A stretch of DNA of 64,000 nucleotides from Agapanthus africanus (Eukaryota; Streptophyta; Magnoliopsida; Asparagales; Amaryllidaceae): positions 508,837,176 through 508,901,175 of the forward strand of contig CM057347.1 of the NCBI GenBank assembly GCA_030015575.1, written 5' to 3'. Every line of letters starts with the position of its first letter. Within the stretch, counting starts at the first letter, position 1. The position numbers and the translations under genes were made by a program. The notes beneath the pieces are model-generated. The model ran no database searches. It worked only from the letters and a program-made list of their open reading frames with translations, and was not told where the DNA came from. Of the stretch, positions 1-12,514 are shown piece after piece.

Positions 1-258
1 GGGCGACCCGTTGAGAGAGACCGTGGCAGTTGTAAGCCGATCAAAGACCGACTTCTTTGGAGCTTCTTGCAACGGCATTGGGGCATTGAAGCTCATGGGT
101 GGGAGCATGGTCCCAAAGAACAGTCCAGTGGTGGCTTGCGTCACCTGGTCCACCGGCATCGTGAAAAGGGAGGCCGCTTGAGGCCCATAGGTCACTCCTC
201 TGACAGGGACGGAGCAGGAGTTGTTGTAATTGTTGCAGCTGGAGCAGTTAGTAGCCAT
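1..258 (-). pseudogene. gag N-terminus of a Tat-type Ty3/gypsy element, cut by the window edge
   Basis: On the minus strand an ATG at 258 opens a frame of 86 codons that runs off the left edge without a stop. It begins MATNCSSCNNYNNSC and later contains SVFDRL, a short motif often seen in gag-pol polyproteins of plant Ty3/gypsy elements. Upstream on the same strand are a likely leader-intron acceptor (a pyrimidine-rich stretch ending TGCAG, about 14 bases before the ATG), a primer-binding site (385-403) and then LTR sequence. The same order occurs in the plus-strand Tat element at 38365-38505, so this is the start of a retroelement polyprotein. It is read as gag because of position; no capsid or zinc-knuckle motif is visible in this short part. 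Whether the element is intact cannot be judged from here. Confidence 0.6.
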
Positions 259-384
259 TGATCTTCTTTTTTCTGCACGGAGCAAGATACCAAATCTTAG
301 TACTTCACATCCAAAGGCAACCATGTCAAACCGCGATTCGTTCGCGAAACACGACACACGAAGTGTGGAGTGGAAAGAGGAAAA

Positions 385-403
385 GGTCCCACCGGGCGTG
401 CCA
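385..403 (-). promoter_or_regulatory. Primer-binding site of the left Tat element
   Basis: The minus strand reads TGGCACGCCCGGTGGGACC, starting five bases after the LTR end (ACA at 411-409). It begins TGG, as a site pairing with the CCA end of a tRNA must. The last 15 bases recur after the 5' LTR of the plus-strand element (38371-38389). The tRNA was not identified. Confidence 0.7.
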
Positions 404-408
404 GAATC

Positions 409-1693
409 TGTTCTCTGCCGAAAGACCGGGAAGACGTTGGGACGTCTTGCCTGAATTTGGGGGCAAATGCTATTTGGTTTTATCCGTCCACCTCTCCGAA
501 AATGCCAAGTTGATTTATGGCACCGTATATCGGAGGTTTAGACGGATGCGGCCGTTGTAGCAGACTTCGTCAGATTCCCCCTCGTTTGAGGGGGTTTTGA
601 TTGTGGGGACACTCTTCCCTGCAGGCGCAAGCCCCTACAGTTAATTACGCTACCGCATCGCAGCAACCACTTTCTCCTTCTCCAGATGGTCACTTCGTGT
701 CGTGTGTGTTTGTTTTATTTTTGGTTGCCCGTGGATTGTATACGGAGACTAATTTATGTTGTCGCCCGTAGGGCGTGGATTAGTCCAAATCCGTATTTTC
801 TTAGATTTGGGTTTTGGTTTGGGTTTAAGGATGTGTTATTCTCATTTAAGACTAAGATCAACTTAAACGTTTGTTAAGGATACGTTAGTCTAATTTTAAA
901 CTAAGATCAACTTAACGTTTGTTAATGACACGTTAGTCTAATTTTAGACTAAGATCTACTTAACAGGATCGTTTAGATCCAATAAAAGAGCATCTGGGCT
1001 CTATTTTTTTAGTTTAGGGACTTTGCGGTCCAGTTTAAAGACATCATAGTCTGTAAAGTTTAAGGACATCATAGTCCATGAGTTTAAGGACCCCACAGTC
1101 CGTGGTAGTTTAGAGATATCATACTCTGTAAAGTTTAAGGACATCATAGTCCATGAGTTTAAGGACCCCACAGTCCATGAAATGTCTGGTTGTCGGGACC
1201 CATCACCTCTCCGAAGACGTTGAAGAATTACAACGATAAATATCAGAGAAGTGAAGAGATGTACCCTTGAACTAATATTGGTTGGGAGATCTGTAGTCCA
1301 ATTTAGGACTAAGATCAAAGATTTACGAGCATATGGGCTCAATCAATCTGAAGTAGGGTTCTGTGGCCACTTTGGGCTCGGCCCATTTAAAATGTTGGAC
1401 ATTTAACAATGCTGAGCATTGATTTAGGTTCTGACAATCTTTTTGTCTTTTATTGAGTGCTGAGCACTAATCATAGCTCTGGGGCTTTATTGTTTAAAGA
1501 ACAGTTTATGTTCTCTTAGCGCCCACGTGAGGAGCATGTGGTGCGCTTGGCGCTGTGCGCCAGATCATGAGAGTGCTTCTGTTTAGGCAGCGCACATGCG
1601 AGGAGCACATGGCGCACTTGGTGCTGTACGCCAGTCAATGAGTGGATTGTAGCATTTGCTAGTCATTGCTAAAGAGGTCACTCCCGGTGAAGG
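409..1693 (-). mobile_element. LTR of a minus-strand Tat element (copy A)
   Basis: The plus strand starts TGTTCTCTGCCGAAAGACC at 409, next to the primer-binding site, so this is the inner end of a 5' LTR read leftward. The sequence is clearly homologous to 30026-30602 (copy B) and 45271-46500 (copy C), including the segment with CACCTCTCCGAAG, a run of short TTTAGGACAT minisatellite units, and small palindromes such as AATGCTGAGCATT (1408-1420) and AGTGCTGAGCACT (1456-1468). The outer end is not resolved: similarity to the other copies fades by about 1500-1700, and the next 300 bases up to the solo LTR at 1994 hold nothing recognised except a small hairpin with arms CCGTTAG/CTAACGG near 1950. 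Confidence 0.6.
1015..1180. repeat. Minisatellite of GGACAT..GTCC units
   Basis: Several imperfect tandem units of roughly 25-30 bases, each with AGTTTAAGGACATCATAGTCC or a variant. Each unit is partly palindromic (GGAC...GTCC). Related arrays lie at 45822-46165 and 59035-59190. Confidence 0.75.
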
Positions 1694-1993
1694 GATCTCG
1701 GCTCTTTCCTCATCGAATGAGGTGCTGGATATTCATCAAGGAATACCACTATCCAAAGCAAGAACTAGAGCTACCTTTTTGAAAAGTTTGATTCTACAAC
1801 ATATTTAGGTTTCTTATCTTTTCATTAATCTCATTAATGGTGTCCCATCATTTATATTTCCTAAACATCACAGAATAAATAAAAATAGAACGTACGCTTA
1901 TGCCATCCGCATTCACCACGGGGCCCAGTCATGCACCGTTAGGTTACTTAACTAACGGCAGAGCGGAGGCTGGACTGGCACGGGTACAAAACA

Positions 1994-4863
1994 TGTAACA
2001 AGCCTAAATTTCCTGTACAACTTTCTGTACAGATTTTTCAAAAAAATACATAAAAGGGTATTTTTGCCTGAGCACAAGTTATAAGTTTGTTTTGCTTTTT
2101 AATAGCAAGAAGGAGCTTGTAGCTCATTGGTAAGTCCTTGCACTGCTGAACCAACCCACCAGAGTTCAAATCCCATCCCCCACATTATTTTTAATATTAT
2201 TTTCTTTTAGTATTTTTAGAATTTCAAGAGTCTACACGTGTTAAATCCGTAAAACCCCACTACACTAATAAAACAAACTGGCCCAGGGAGTAAATGAAGA
2301 GACGAGGAACCCAACGAGTGCCGGACTCGGCCGAACTCGGCCGACTCGGGCCGCCGCCGTCGGCCGGACCGCCGAGTCCCCAACATGAAAGTTGGGCCTC
2401 TTCACCTCCCCATCACTCCTGCATAATTTATTTCTTTGGATCGGTTCCAGAGCCCTTTTAAAACCCTATTTACTCGATTTTATTCCATTTTTAATACTTT
2501 TTAATATATTTTTCAATTCACCCTTTCACCTACCATAAACCCTAGCCTTACCCTATAAATACAACCCCTAAACACACACCCTTCACTCCAAAATTCTAAT
2601 CAAAACTCTCAAGAAATCCTTAGAAGTTTAGTGTACATTTGGAGTTAGCGAAGGGCGAACCTCCGGCGAAATTCCGAGGACAACCCTAGAAGCTCCCGGC
2701 GACGAAACGACGCACCGGTGCCTCCTACCGTTCCTTCTTCCTCTCCTCTAATATGAACACCCGTAAGTCCCACATCCCTCTTCTCTATTCATTTCTAAAA
2801 AAACACGTATTTCTAAATACCGATGGAATCGGAGTTAATCCGATATCCGATTCGGTTCTTCCTAAAAATCTCACTTTTTCTTAAATACAATCATATTAAA
2901 CCCTTACATGTTGACTATTAAACATTAACAAGTCATATTGAACAAGTTCCAAAGGATTTCTATTTCAATTGTTATCGTATTCTTTTCACTAAAATACCAT
3001 GTAGTTTAATTCCGACATTTAAAACATCACAATCTTGCTATACCTTTAAGTAGATCACGAGGTAATGACCTACCTCCTCACAACACTCATATGCAACTTA
3101 GCACAATACCTTTCGGAAACATAGAATACGGAAAAACGAAACTTTACATATAAATACCACTAACTATTAAAACCCGTTTTCTATAAAAATTCGTATTTTT
3201 TTATAAATCTTTGCAAAGCGTCGCTACAACCCATTTTGGGGAACCCGATTGGGATGGTGCGGATTATCGCACATCTCTAGGCTTAGTAGTGCGAGATGCA
3301 GACCTCCGCAAGGAGCATTCGGTCTCGAAAGATTTAAAATACAAATATCTTAAGAAAATGAGATTTCTAGAAATATAATATAAATTAAAATTAATTTTAT
3401 ATAAATATGTATATATGTATCATTAAAATATCTATTTTGTGATAATATAAATATTCCAACTTTTTCCTAAAATCACAAGAATCACTTTACATTAAAATAC
3501 CATGAATTCCATATAAATTCAATGTTACAATTAAATACCATGTATTATGAAAAATAGGTTATTTTCACTAGAAATATCACAAATATAAAATCAACATCTA
3601 TGACAACTCTAAAGACGATAATTAAATACTTGGGTGTATTTTGAAAATTATGCAAAAGTACTTTTACATAAAACCCCATCAAGTTCTACAAATTACCCTA
3701 AGGACCCTAATAAATATAGGTTTAAGCGGGACCAATCTCTTGAGCCTCAGGGAGCCAGAGAAGTGTGTGCTTGCCTATTTAAGGTAGACAACTTAACAAC
3801 GGTGTTATCAACACGGTAATCGTTTTTGAAAAAAAAACACAAATCCTGTGCCCATGTGCAGCGGTTACCGATAACATCAAAACAATCAAGACTTCAATTT
3901 CTCTTCTTAATGTTCTGACTCAGACTGAGTCTCATTAATAATCTGACTTGAATATGATTCAAGTACAATCTACAATCTACAATCCAACATGAATCCTTGA
4001 ATACTTATATTCAATCTATTTAATCTGTATTGACTGAACCGAACCATGGATATACTTCCATTTACATGATTCTCCAGTTACATCCATTTACTGATATCAT
4101 GGTTTTGGTAAGTCATCCAATTATACAATCTATATTACAAGACAATACAAGATACAATACAAACAATACAATCAAGATATCACGAGGTTTAAGGGGTAGA
4201 TTGGTACGGAAGGTGTTAGAAGTGGCACGAGACTGCAACCATAAGACACCTAACCTATATTCCGTTACTGTTGTACTGTGACATAAACGGTTCCTTGAGT
4301 TCCTGATACCTTAGTCTCCGGGGCAAGTGAGACTCCTCTCGTATACGCTGGCATCCTTCTGTACCAAGCTACAAACAACAGCGTTAATACTAAATACAAC
4401 TTTATAACGACATAATACAACTGTAAAAGCTACACTCTCTCTCTTCTATTTCTCCCTTATCCTTGGGAGTTACCGAGCGATTGTTCGCTGACAACATTCC
4501 TTCTCTTTCTTTTTTGGAATGTTGTCAGGTGATCTGGACACTCAGAAGATTGAGCCTACTAGCGAGGACTTGGATCAGCTTACCTACGACCCAGAGCTCT
4601 AGCTTCATTGTACACATTTTTATTTCAGTACTTTTCATTTCTGTTATGCCACTGTTTAGGCATTGATTTCATTCAGTTGTATTTACCTTTCCATGCATTG
4701 TACAAAAAGAATGTGAATAAATAAAGTTGTTGTTTTATTATATCCGGTCTCTTGTGCATTTACATTTATATTGCTTAGATACGCTTAGCGTATTTACTTC
4801 AGAATAAATACGTAGCGGCCTCGTCGCGCCCTCTGCCCGTACACTGGGAAGCGGGGCGTGACA
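1994..4863 (+). mobile_element. Solo LTR (family S, copy 1), probably Ty3/gypsy
   Basis: Starts TGTAACAAGCC and ends GGGGCGTGACA, giving TG...CA ends and a length of 2,870 bases. Flanking pentamers AAACA (1989-1993) and AGACA (4864-4868) match at four of five positions, as expected for an old target-site duplication. Three more copies occur at 26534-29385, 30603-36661 (minus) and 31428-34658. The ends TGTAACRACY...GYGTGACA resemble LTRs of Tekay/Del-like chromoviruses, but no internal region is present to prove this. Inside are a tRNA-like module near the 5' end and a hairpin near the 3' end. An AATAAA-type signal lies near 4718. Confidence 0.75.
2112..2180 (+). other. tRNA-like module (A box and B box) in solo LTR copy 1
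   Basis: TAGCTCATTGG at 2120-2130 matches an RNA polymerase III A box, and AGTTCAAATCC at 2163-2173 matches a B box. The 43-base spacing is that of a tRNA gene. The acceptor and anticodon stems do not pair well, so this is tRNA-derived or tRNA-like, not a working tRNA gene. The same module occurs in the other three copies. Confidence 0.6.
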
Positions 4864-6373
4864 AGACATAAGTAACGTTTATTATATATCATATATATAT
4901 AACATTCGTCTCACGCAGTTATATGATCACATCACAGAACTCAAGCAGCAGAAGTCAACATATGAAATATTAGAATACTAGGAGATCTGTGTTTTAAATT
5001 AAGCCGGTAATGAAAAACACGGATTCCACGGTCGTGATGAATAGCCAAACCCATATCTCTAGACCCCTACGAGAGAGGCAAGCAACCCTGCCAATTCTAG
5101 AGTTAGGAGACCCGGTCTTGACTCCTCGAGATGGCCTCCCACTGGACTCTAGAACCCGGTTACTTGTGCTCCCCGCCTTGGGTCTATCCTAATGCGGAAA
5201 AGTAAATAATATGCATCAATGGTGGCATCATCCTCAACCCAGAAGTGTCCCAATAAAAGAATATTACATACAATTTTACATGAATGAAAATACAAAAACT
5301 CTCATCTCACGTAAAAAAAACCCGGCTATTCAATCACGACGATCCAATATAACATATCACAGCAACACATAAAATCACATGTCATCAACGTAAGTAAATA
5401 TGTGTATCCCGAATGTCGTTGACATATAGCAACGAGATGAGAGATACCCCACATATTACACTTACGGTCGCAGAAAAGAAATGAAAAACTACAATATTTA
5501 GAATCCGCAAATCCCTTAGACATCATAAACCCGGAATATCACATATTCCGAATTTCATGCCTAACCTATAAACCTTGCATTTTAGTCTCGAATTGAAAAC
5601 GCTTTTCAATAACTATTCGGGTAATTCAACAGAATTCCCGATAAAATGATCGAATACTCGTCGGGAACTTTAGTAGATGGCTGCAACCCCGATGCCGACG
5701 ACGAAGTGCACTTAGGCGGAACACCGTGACCGCAAGTACCGGAGTGGATGCTTTTGCCAACGGGGTTTTCCTATAGTCACTTGGTCGAGGCTATGGAGCA
5801 TAGCTATCTAGTAGTGTTACCCGGCGAGTGTTCGCGTGCAATACGCGATTGCGACGGAGTTTTGATCCGAATCGAAACTCCATGGCAATCGATGAATAGA
5901 GACTAAAACGCTAGATCTACAAATTACAAACTAGTTTTCACAAAACTAATTTAATGTGGATTCCAACTATTTTATCACATATCAAAATTAAACCCGAAAC
6001 GATGTTAAAATTGCGAATACGAAACACTCCGAATTGCCTTAATAGAAAGATAACATCACATGCAATCTTGGCAAAATCAAACATAACCTGAAATCCTAAA
6101 TCCATGTTTCCATAACACCAAACAAAACACGATGCCAAAATCAATGAACGGGCCGGCCAGGCCGGGAATTTAGGTGATGTGGTCAGCCACATTTTGGATT
6201 CTTGGCTTCGTTTTTCTTTGGAGTTCTAATGGCAAGAATAAGAGCACTCTGCAACTGTTTAAATAATTTTTAGAGGCTCTGCAAAAAATGACAGAAATTT
6301 GGAATCGAGTTTCGATGTTTCGGAGTTATTTCGGTTTCATAATTCTATTGCATCGTCTAATGCTCTAGTTTTA
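4864..6373. other. Unassigned region, probably the internal part of a non-autonomous LTR element
   Basis: This stretch follows, on the minus strand, the primer-binding site at 6374-6385, so by position it should be the internal region of that element. No gag or pol motif was recognised in either strand. Short reading frames (for example minus 6192-5938) show no family features. It may be a non-autonomous element or heavily decayed. Confidence 0.35.
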
Positions 6374-6385
6374 GCTCTGATACCA
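6374..6385 (-). promoter_or_regulatory. tRNA-iMet-type primer-binding site
   Basis: The minus strand reads TGGTATCAGAGC, the classical plant retrotransposon primer site complementary to initiator methionine tRNA. It abuts the LTR end ...CTTTCA at 6386. Confidence 0.85.
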
Positions 6386-7084
6386 TGAAAGTCAATCTTA
6401 GCACCACCACTGGGTTTTAACCGGCATCAAGCATGCAATTTTAAAAAATATTTGGTGCTAAGCTACACAAGCCTAGAATCTAACTAGAGTATTAAGGTTT
6501 AATGCATGATATAACATAAAACTACACTAAGTGAAAGAGATTACAACCTTTGTAGACCAAGTCCTTCACCTCTAAAGCTCCGGATAGTAGTCCCTATGAC
6601 TCTTCATGGCTCCACTTGAAGAAAAAATCGAGCTTGCTTCTTAATCTTCCAGGCCGGAGATGATCCACCTTGAAACTTCTCTAGTTCAAGCTACATCTTC
6701 ACTAATCATGCATTAGTGAAGGAAACACCCTAATCCAAATAGCTAATTTAGAGTATGATGATGAAGTAGGTGTTTTAGCTCACTTAGTATTCTCACAAGT
6801 CCTAGAATTCACAACTCATGTGAGGGTTATGACTTGGAGGAGGAAGAAGAAGATAATGGAGAGAGCTAAGGAAAAGAGTAAGGCAAAATGATCAAGTGAA
6901 GAATGGCAATCATTTTCTCCTCACTTATTAAAGCGTCATATCTCTCAAATAATATATTGCAACCATGCTTCTACAGTGAAAGCAAATGAATAAAATAATG
7001 AACAAAACCATGCTTCACCCATTCCTCAAAAGTCTCTCCATTTTCCACCTCATTTTCTATTTTCTCAAAATAGAAAAATCTATG

Positions 7085-7087
<3 letters not shown>

Positions 7088-7155
<68 letters not shown>
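7088..7155. repeat. (AT)n microsatellite
   Basis: About 34 uninterrupted AT units inside the minus-strand LTR. Confidence 0.95.
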
Positions 7156-7160
<5 letters not shown>

Positions 7161-8444
7161 GAAGAAAATAATTAGTGAGCTATAATATTAGTTAATATAT
7201 AATTATATCAAATATAAATATATATCAAATTATTAAATCAACACTTGATTTAATAATCCGGTTATATCATATATAACCGACTAATATTATTTATTTGTAT
7301 ATCACATTATCAAATCAACATTTGATTCAATAATCCGGTTATATCACATATAACCTAACTGATATCAAATATCGCCAGATTAGAATACGGTATCACATAC
7401 TCGTATTTAATCAGGCTCCCGCACATATCAACATATGTGTCCTACTTCGTTTCGCTTGAGCTAGGAAATCTCTGTGTGTGATTCTAAAGACCCGTCAATA
7501 CGCCAGCAGTAGGTAATGATCACATCAGTTACCCACAAGCCGTCAGCGGTACTAGCTGGACGTAACGACTACCCAGGTATTGAGCGATTAGAAGATCAAC
7601 AAGCAAGCTTGTCCAAACTCTCATAAAGCCTATAAGTAACACTTATCGTACAGTCCGGTCTCTTCGTCTGATATGTCGCATATCGAGTCTAGGGGTAGAA
7701 TCATCAGACCACAGTAATTTGATAAGTCATGCCGATATATGGCTCATACGGTTCGAGAAACTACTAATAATACTTACCAGTAAATCTCATCAGCCCTGAC
7801 CAGGGACTTACTGTTATAGCCATCGAGCATAGCTCAACATAAACTCCAAATACCGGAAGAGACGAAACCCCTCCTATCGCTCACTGCCTCCATTTGACTC
7901 GGGACTGTACCCAAAATCCACCTGTTTGCACGATTCCTTTGAGCCGCGGTAGGGAGGAAATCAAAGCACAATGGAAACCACACAAGACACTATGACGATC
8001 TCGGATCTACAGACTAACCTATACCGGTGTCACCAGAGAACTGCTATCTGATAATAGGTATAATACCATCTAGGAGTTCTCGACAAGTCCTGTTCGGTAT
8101 ACCCATTCTCTAATGAGCACCTATGCACAATCTTTGATATCAAATATCAATGGTTATGGGATCAACCATCGCTCCCTACAGGGTCAAGAAACGTACACAC
8201 TAGTCTACTCTGGAATATCGATGCTCTGTCTCGATACTCTCTCGACTAGGAACCGTTAAAGGATGTACTTGTGGACTACACAAGTCCCAGTAGTATGATC
8301 CGCATCATAATCTTGGTAGTCAAGCTAACATCTTAAGGGCTTTATCAACATGTATCAGAGAGACAGTATAATAATACAAGTGTACATGTTAAGATAAAGA
8401 GCAGTTAAATAGCATACTATCATGTCGAGCAAGAAAGTCCTCTA

Positions 8445-10484
8445 TGTTGGCTATAGTGCCCTCAAGTCAATTATTGGATCACAAGCACGTGATTGCAATG
8501 ATTGAGGGATGACCTGTACCGGTAGAACAGTCTTACTTGAGATGATAGTATGCTATCTAGTTTGTCTCTATCATCGTGTACATGCTTTAGGTGACATTAC
8601 AGATCACTATTACACGTTGATAGAGCCCATAGGATTCTTGCTTAACTACTAGCAGTATGATGGCGATCATATACATGAGAGTTGGGTAGTCTATAAGCAC
8701 ATCCTTAAAGTGTCCCTAGTCGTGGGAGTTTCGAGATTGGGCATCGATACTCCATGAGTAGACTAGTGTATACGGATCGAGACCCTGACGAGGGGCGGTG
8801 GCTGGTCTCATAAGCCATTGGTGTCAGTTGGTTCACCTAAGATAGTATACAGGTGATCATTGGGTTATGAGTACACCGGACGGACTCGTAGGGGAATTGC
8901 TGATTGGTACTATACCTATCGTCAAGAGCAGTTCCCAGGTGACATGAGTACAGCTTAGTCCGTTGACTTGACACTGCTACTTTTCCTCAAGCGTGTTCCC
9001 ACTGTTTTTTTATTGCTACCCTACCACGGCTCAAAGGAATCGTGCAAACATGTAGTAGTTGGGTGCAGTCCCGAAGCACTTGGAGGCAGTGGCGGTTAGA
9101 TAGGATTCGTCTCTCCCGGTATTGGGGGTTGATATCGCGCTGTATCTGGAGAGCTATTACACAAAGTCCTTGGCCAAGGCAAGTGAGAATTACTGGTAGG
9201 TATTCTAGTAGTTTCTCAAGGTGTTCTGGGCTGCACTCCGACACGACTTATACCGCTATTGGGGGTCTGACGTTTACCATCCTCTAGACCCGATATGCGA
9301 TACTCATAGACGAACAGACCGGACTGTACAGAGATTGTCACAGATAGGCTCAGTAGGGTTTCAGGATGAGTTCGCTCGTCGGCCTCCCTTTCGCTCAATA
9401 CCTGGGTAGCCGTTACGTACAGCTAGTGCCACTGACGTGCTTGTGGTTAAACCCACTGCCAGCATATTGACAAGTCTTTAGAGTCCTCCACAGAAAGTTT
9501 CCCAAGTTCGGGCGAAACGTTGTAAAGGCCGTATGGTTTTATTGCAGGGTTCGATCATATACGTGCACTTGTGCACGGATCATGATCGGACGGATCATAC
9601 TAGTGGGCTTTGGTTTAAACCGGATCCTAGTATTAGATTGTTGGATTATTTTCGTCTCATTGTATTCGTATTCAGTCAGAATGCAGATGCAGGTATGTAT
9701 ATACAGATGAGGGGTATTCTTGTGATCCGTCATGAGTTTACTTTAGAAGATACCATTCTATTTATTGTTTTAAACATTTGGATTAATGTTTATTAAATGG
9801 AAATTGTGAGTGCAAGTCATGATCAAGAGCATTAAATGTGGCATGTGCTAGTTTTGTGACTCATAGTGTTATTTTTTGTGCCATGTCTATTCTCTTGATT
9901 GATTATTGTGTGGGATTGATATGTGGAGAGAGAGGGGGCAGCCATATGAGGCTTGGGTTTGGTCTTGAGATTTAAAAAGAGAACTCTCACATTTTTATCT
10001 CACAAAATAAACAAGCTCTTTTTCTTCTCTAGTTTTCTTCTTGAACTCACAACTTCCATCAATGGTTTCTTCTTCAACCTCCACTCTATCCCTCTCATAT
10101 TTTGAGAATCGTAAAGTGTTATGAGACAAAATAATCACACACTATCTCTACTTCATCTTGGACATGTCGGCTAGCAAACTTCATGTCCGAGTTGCTTCGG
10201 TTTGAAGCGGGAGCCCGTATAAAGAATACTTGACGTGGAGCCACTTCGACGAGCGAGATCAGAGAGCAAACTTCGTCGGGGCAGCCGTGAGGAGCTTGGC
10301 GCAGAGATTGAAAACCGAAGGACACGGATCGATCGGTATAATCTCTCCAAACTCTTTTCTGTATTACTAGTATAGGGTTAATGGCACGATCTGGGTTTTC
10401 GGGTTATGATAGCGCCAAGTTTGAAAAGTTTTTGTTCCGCGTTTGGCCTCGGATTGATGGCCGGGGCGCTGCCGTATCCCAACA
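8445..10484 (+). mobile_element. Solo LTR (family T, copy 1)
   Basis: Starts TGTTGGCTATAGTGCCCTC and ends CGTATCCCAACA, so the termini TGTTGG/CCAACA are perfect inverted repeats. The flanks are identical pentamers CTCTA at 8440-8444 and 10485-10489. The length is 2,040 bases. A second copy lies at 47077-49209. It sits inside the LTR at 6386-10554, whose middle part is homologous but inverted, so the two form arms of about 1 kb (around 7430-8440 and 8470-9500). Confidence 0.9.
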
Positions 10485-10732
10485 CTCTATATATATGTCC
10501 AAGCATCTACTATATCATATAATAATGGGCTCTAGGGCATACATATTCCTAACAGTATAGCTAATTGTTTTGCCAGTCACATCGAAAATCCAGTAGTTCA
10601 CCATTCGATACTTACTATACAAGCTAAGATTTCTAAATATTTTTCAGAAATTCCAATTATTTACTGTTTATATTCGGTAATAGACCCTAGATTAAATTAA
10701 AAGGTTTTGAGGCTTTTTTAACTGGGTTCCAC

Positions 10733-11284
10733 ATGGCATTGGGACATGGTGTAGATATTGATGCCTATGTTAGTATCGTTATAAGTAATTTAGATGAAGT
10801 GTTTGATTTGTATGTTACACGATTTTCTTCTGGTAGAACTAGTAGACCGCCGCCCTCAACCAGTACGCGTGTTTCGACTCCAACTTTAGCACTTATTCAA
10901 CAGAAGAAAATGGCAAAAGGCCCGGTAGCCTCATTATCGTCATCTTTAAATGGGTTATCAATATTTTTACAAACTGAATCAGATGTAGATTTAAGCATAG
11001 ATGATTTTGATATTTTAGCCTGGTGGAAAAGTCACGGACATTTGTATCCGGTGCTTTCTACTATAACCGGTGATTTACTAACCGTTCCAGTGTCCACAAT
11101 AGCGTTGGAAAGTGCTTTTAGTACAGGTGACGTGATATTAAGCAAGAAGAGATACAGCTCAGCGTACGACACAATGGAGTGCATGATTTGCTCGCAAAAT
11201 TGGGAAGCAGCAGCCGTCAGGAAACAAAATTCAATCACTTTAGATTCGTATTATCTATCTGAGGAGCTTATAGGATCGGATTAG
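10733..11284 (+). pseudogene. hAT transposase, C-terminal dimerisation region only
   Basis: The 183-residue frame carries the hAT C-terminal dimerisation signature in its second half: DILAWWKSHGHLYPVLS, then VPVSTIALESAFSTGDVIL, then a TMECMICSQNW-like end. In complete hAT transposases this follows a BED zinc finger and an RNase H-like catalytic domain of several hundred residues; neither is visible upstream, where the sequence is LTR. The first part is low in family features and includes a Thr/Pro/Ser-rich stretch. The ATG at 10733 is only the first in frame and not necessarily a start. Such C-terminal pieces can be domesticated, but nothing here shows expression; a truncated relic is the simplest reading. 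It lies about 1.2 kb upstream of BOLA2 on the same strand. Confidence 0.8.
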
Positions 11285-12514
11285 ACCAGACCAACACCAA
11301 AGGAGGAGGAACAACAACCAGCGCCGACGAATAGTGAGCAAGATCTGCAATAGTAGAAAAAAAACTACATAGATCTGATTCCCTCTCTTTGAGATCAATA
11401 TTTGGAAGGGATACGTAAGCAGCCCAAGTGGGTTTGGTGTTTAATATACAAAAAATAAATTGTATTATGAAATTGTAATGTGGTTAAGATTTTTTTTAAT
11501 AAAAAAACTTGTTTAAATTTCAAAATTTTAAGTCTAATTTTAATTTTAATTTTTTTTAAAAAAAATATAGCAGCCGAGTCAGGCGAAAAGTTCGTCTGGT
11601 TCGGCAAATTTGCCTCGCCTCGCTTCGCGAACCGGCGAGACGAAGTGAGCAGGTTCTGGCTTTGTTACTGTTGCCCTCGACTCGCCTCACTGGCGAAGTG
11701 AGAAAAATTCGTTTCGCCGGCTAGACGAAGCAAATGAATTACTTAGGCTGGCTTCATTAGCCACGCTTGCTTGCTAGGAACATGTTGATTTAGTTAGTTG
11801 GTAATTACTTGGGTGATGAGATGGCCATTAATAAGAGAAAGGAATAAGTAGTACTGCTAGCAGTATTTTCTTCAATTAATTTCTATACACATGCATATCC
11901 ACATAAGCTTTTAATTGCGGCTGAAAGGCAATGCTTTCCTCATTCTAATTAACACATTTTAGATCCTGGACAAAAATCCCAGGCAGGAACTGCTGAATTC
12001 TATTAAAAAATTCATTTATAGTCTATGTCGGTTAAGGCTTCTGCCAACGTTCTTGAAATAATTGGATAAAAACACTATTTATTTCTATGCCGTAGAATCA
12101 TGAAATCCACTGTATATTTATTAGATTGCATAATAACTGAACATCAGAGGTGTTGATGTTTTCAGAATATTTGTGGCTTGAGAGCTCATTATTAGACTTA
12201 TGTATTTGCTTTTGATTTAATTCAAAGTAAAAAAAAAATTGTTGTTGAAAAATTTCTCTGTCTATTTATTCCTTTTTTAAATCTCATTTTAGTCATTATT
12301 GGCCTAAGGCCCAGCAGATCAAAATGGGCCAGTCAAATCACTAAATATTGTCTCTCATCAAGCCTAGTCCACAGAATCTAAATCTAACCACTGATCAAAA
12401 GAATGACCAAAATAGCCCTGGCCCCAACAATATATTACGATACAACACTCTAGTCTGGCATCTTCAACAAAACGATTTTTTTTTATCGACAGAGAGCTGC
12501 TGCAAATTCAAGCG
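11285..12514. other. Intergenic region upstream of BOLA2
   Basis: Holds a GC-rich patch at 11575-11745 with many CGAAG/CTTCG and TCGCCTCG words on both strands. This could be a subterminal region of the hAT element, but no terminal inverted repeat was proved. The remainder is AT-rich. The BOLA2 promoter must lie in the right-hand part; a GGCCTAAGGCCC box near 12301 and the word TGGGCC (12325-12330) resemble site II elements of plant housekeeping promoters, which is an inference. Confidence 0.4.

Larger units (their letters stand above)
6386..10554 (-). mobile_element. LTR of a minus-strand retrotransposon, split by a solo LTR
   Basis: On the minus strand the LTR begins TGTTAGGAATATGTATGCCC at 10554 and ends CTTTCA at 6386, directly before the primer-binding site. 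Without the insert at 8445-10484 and one duplicated pentamer it is about 2.1 kb. The opening resembles LTRs of copia elements of the SIRE/Maximus kind, but with no coding region this stays tentative. It contains an (AT)n tract at 7088-7155 and a direct duplication of about 75 bases at 7229-7357. Confidence 0.7.

Noticed and set aside
1001-1342. 113-codon minus-strand frame
   Set aside because: It runs through the minisatellite of LTR copy A and repeats itself (VGSLNSWTMMSLNFT); no coding evidence.
6986-7171. Reading frame ending in a long Ile-Tyr repeat, and similar frames at 22625-23259 and 30662-30850
   Set aside because: They are translations of (AT)n microsatellites and have no family features.
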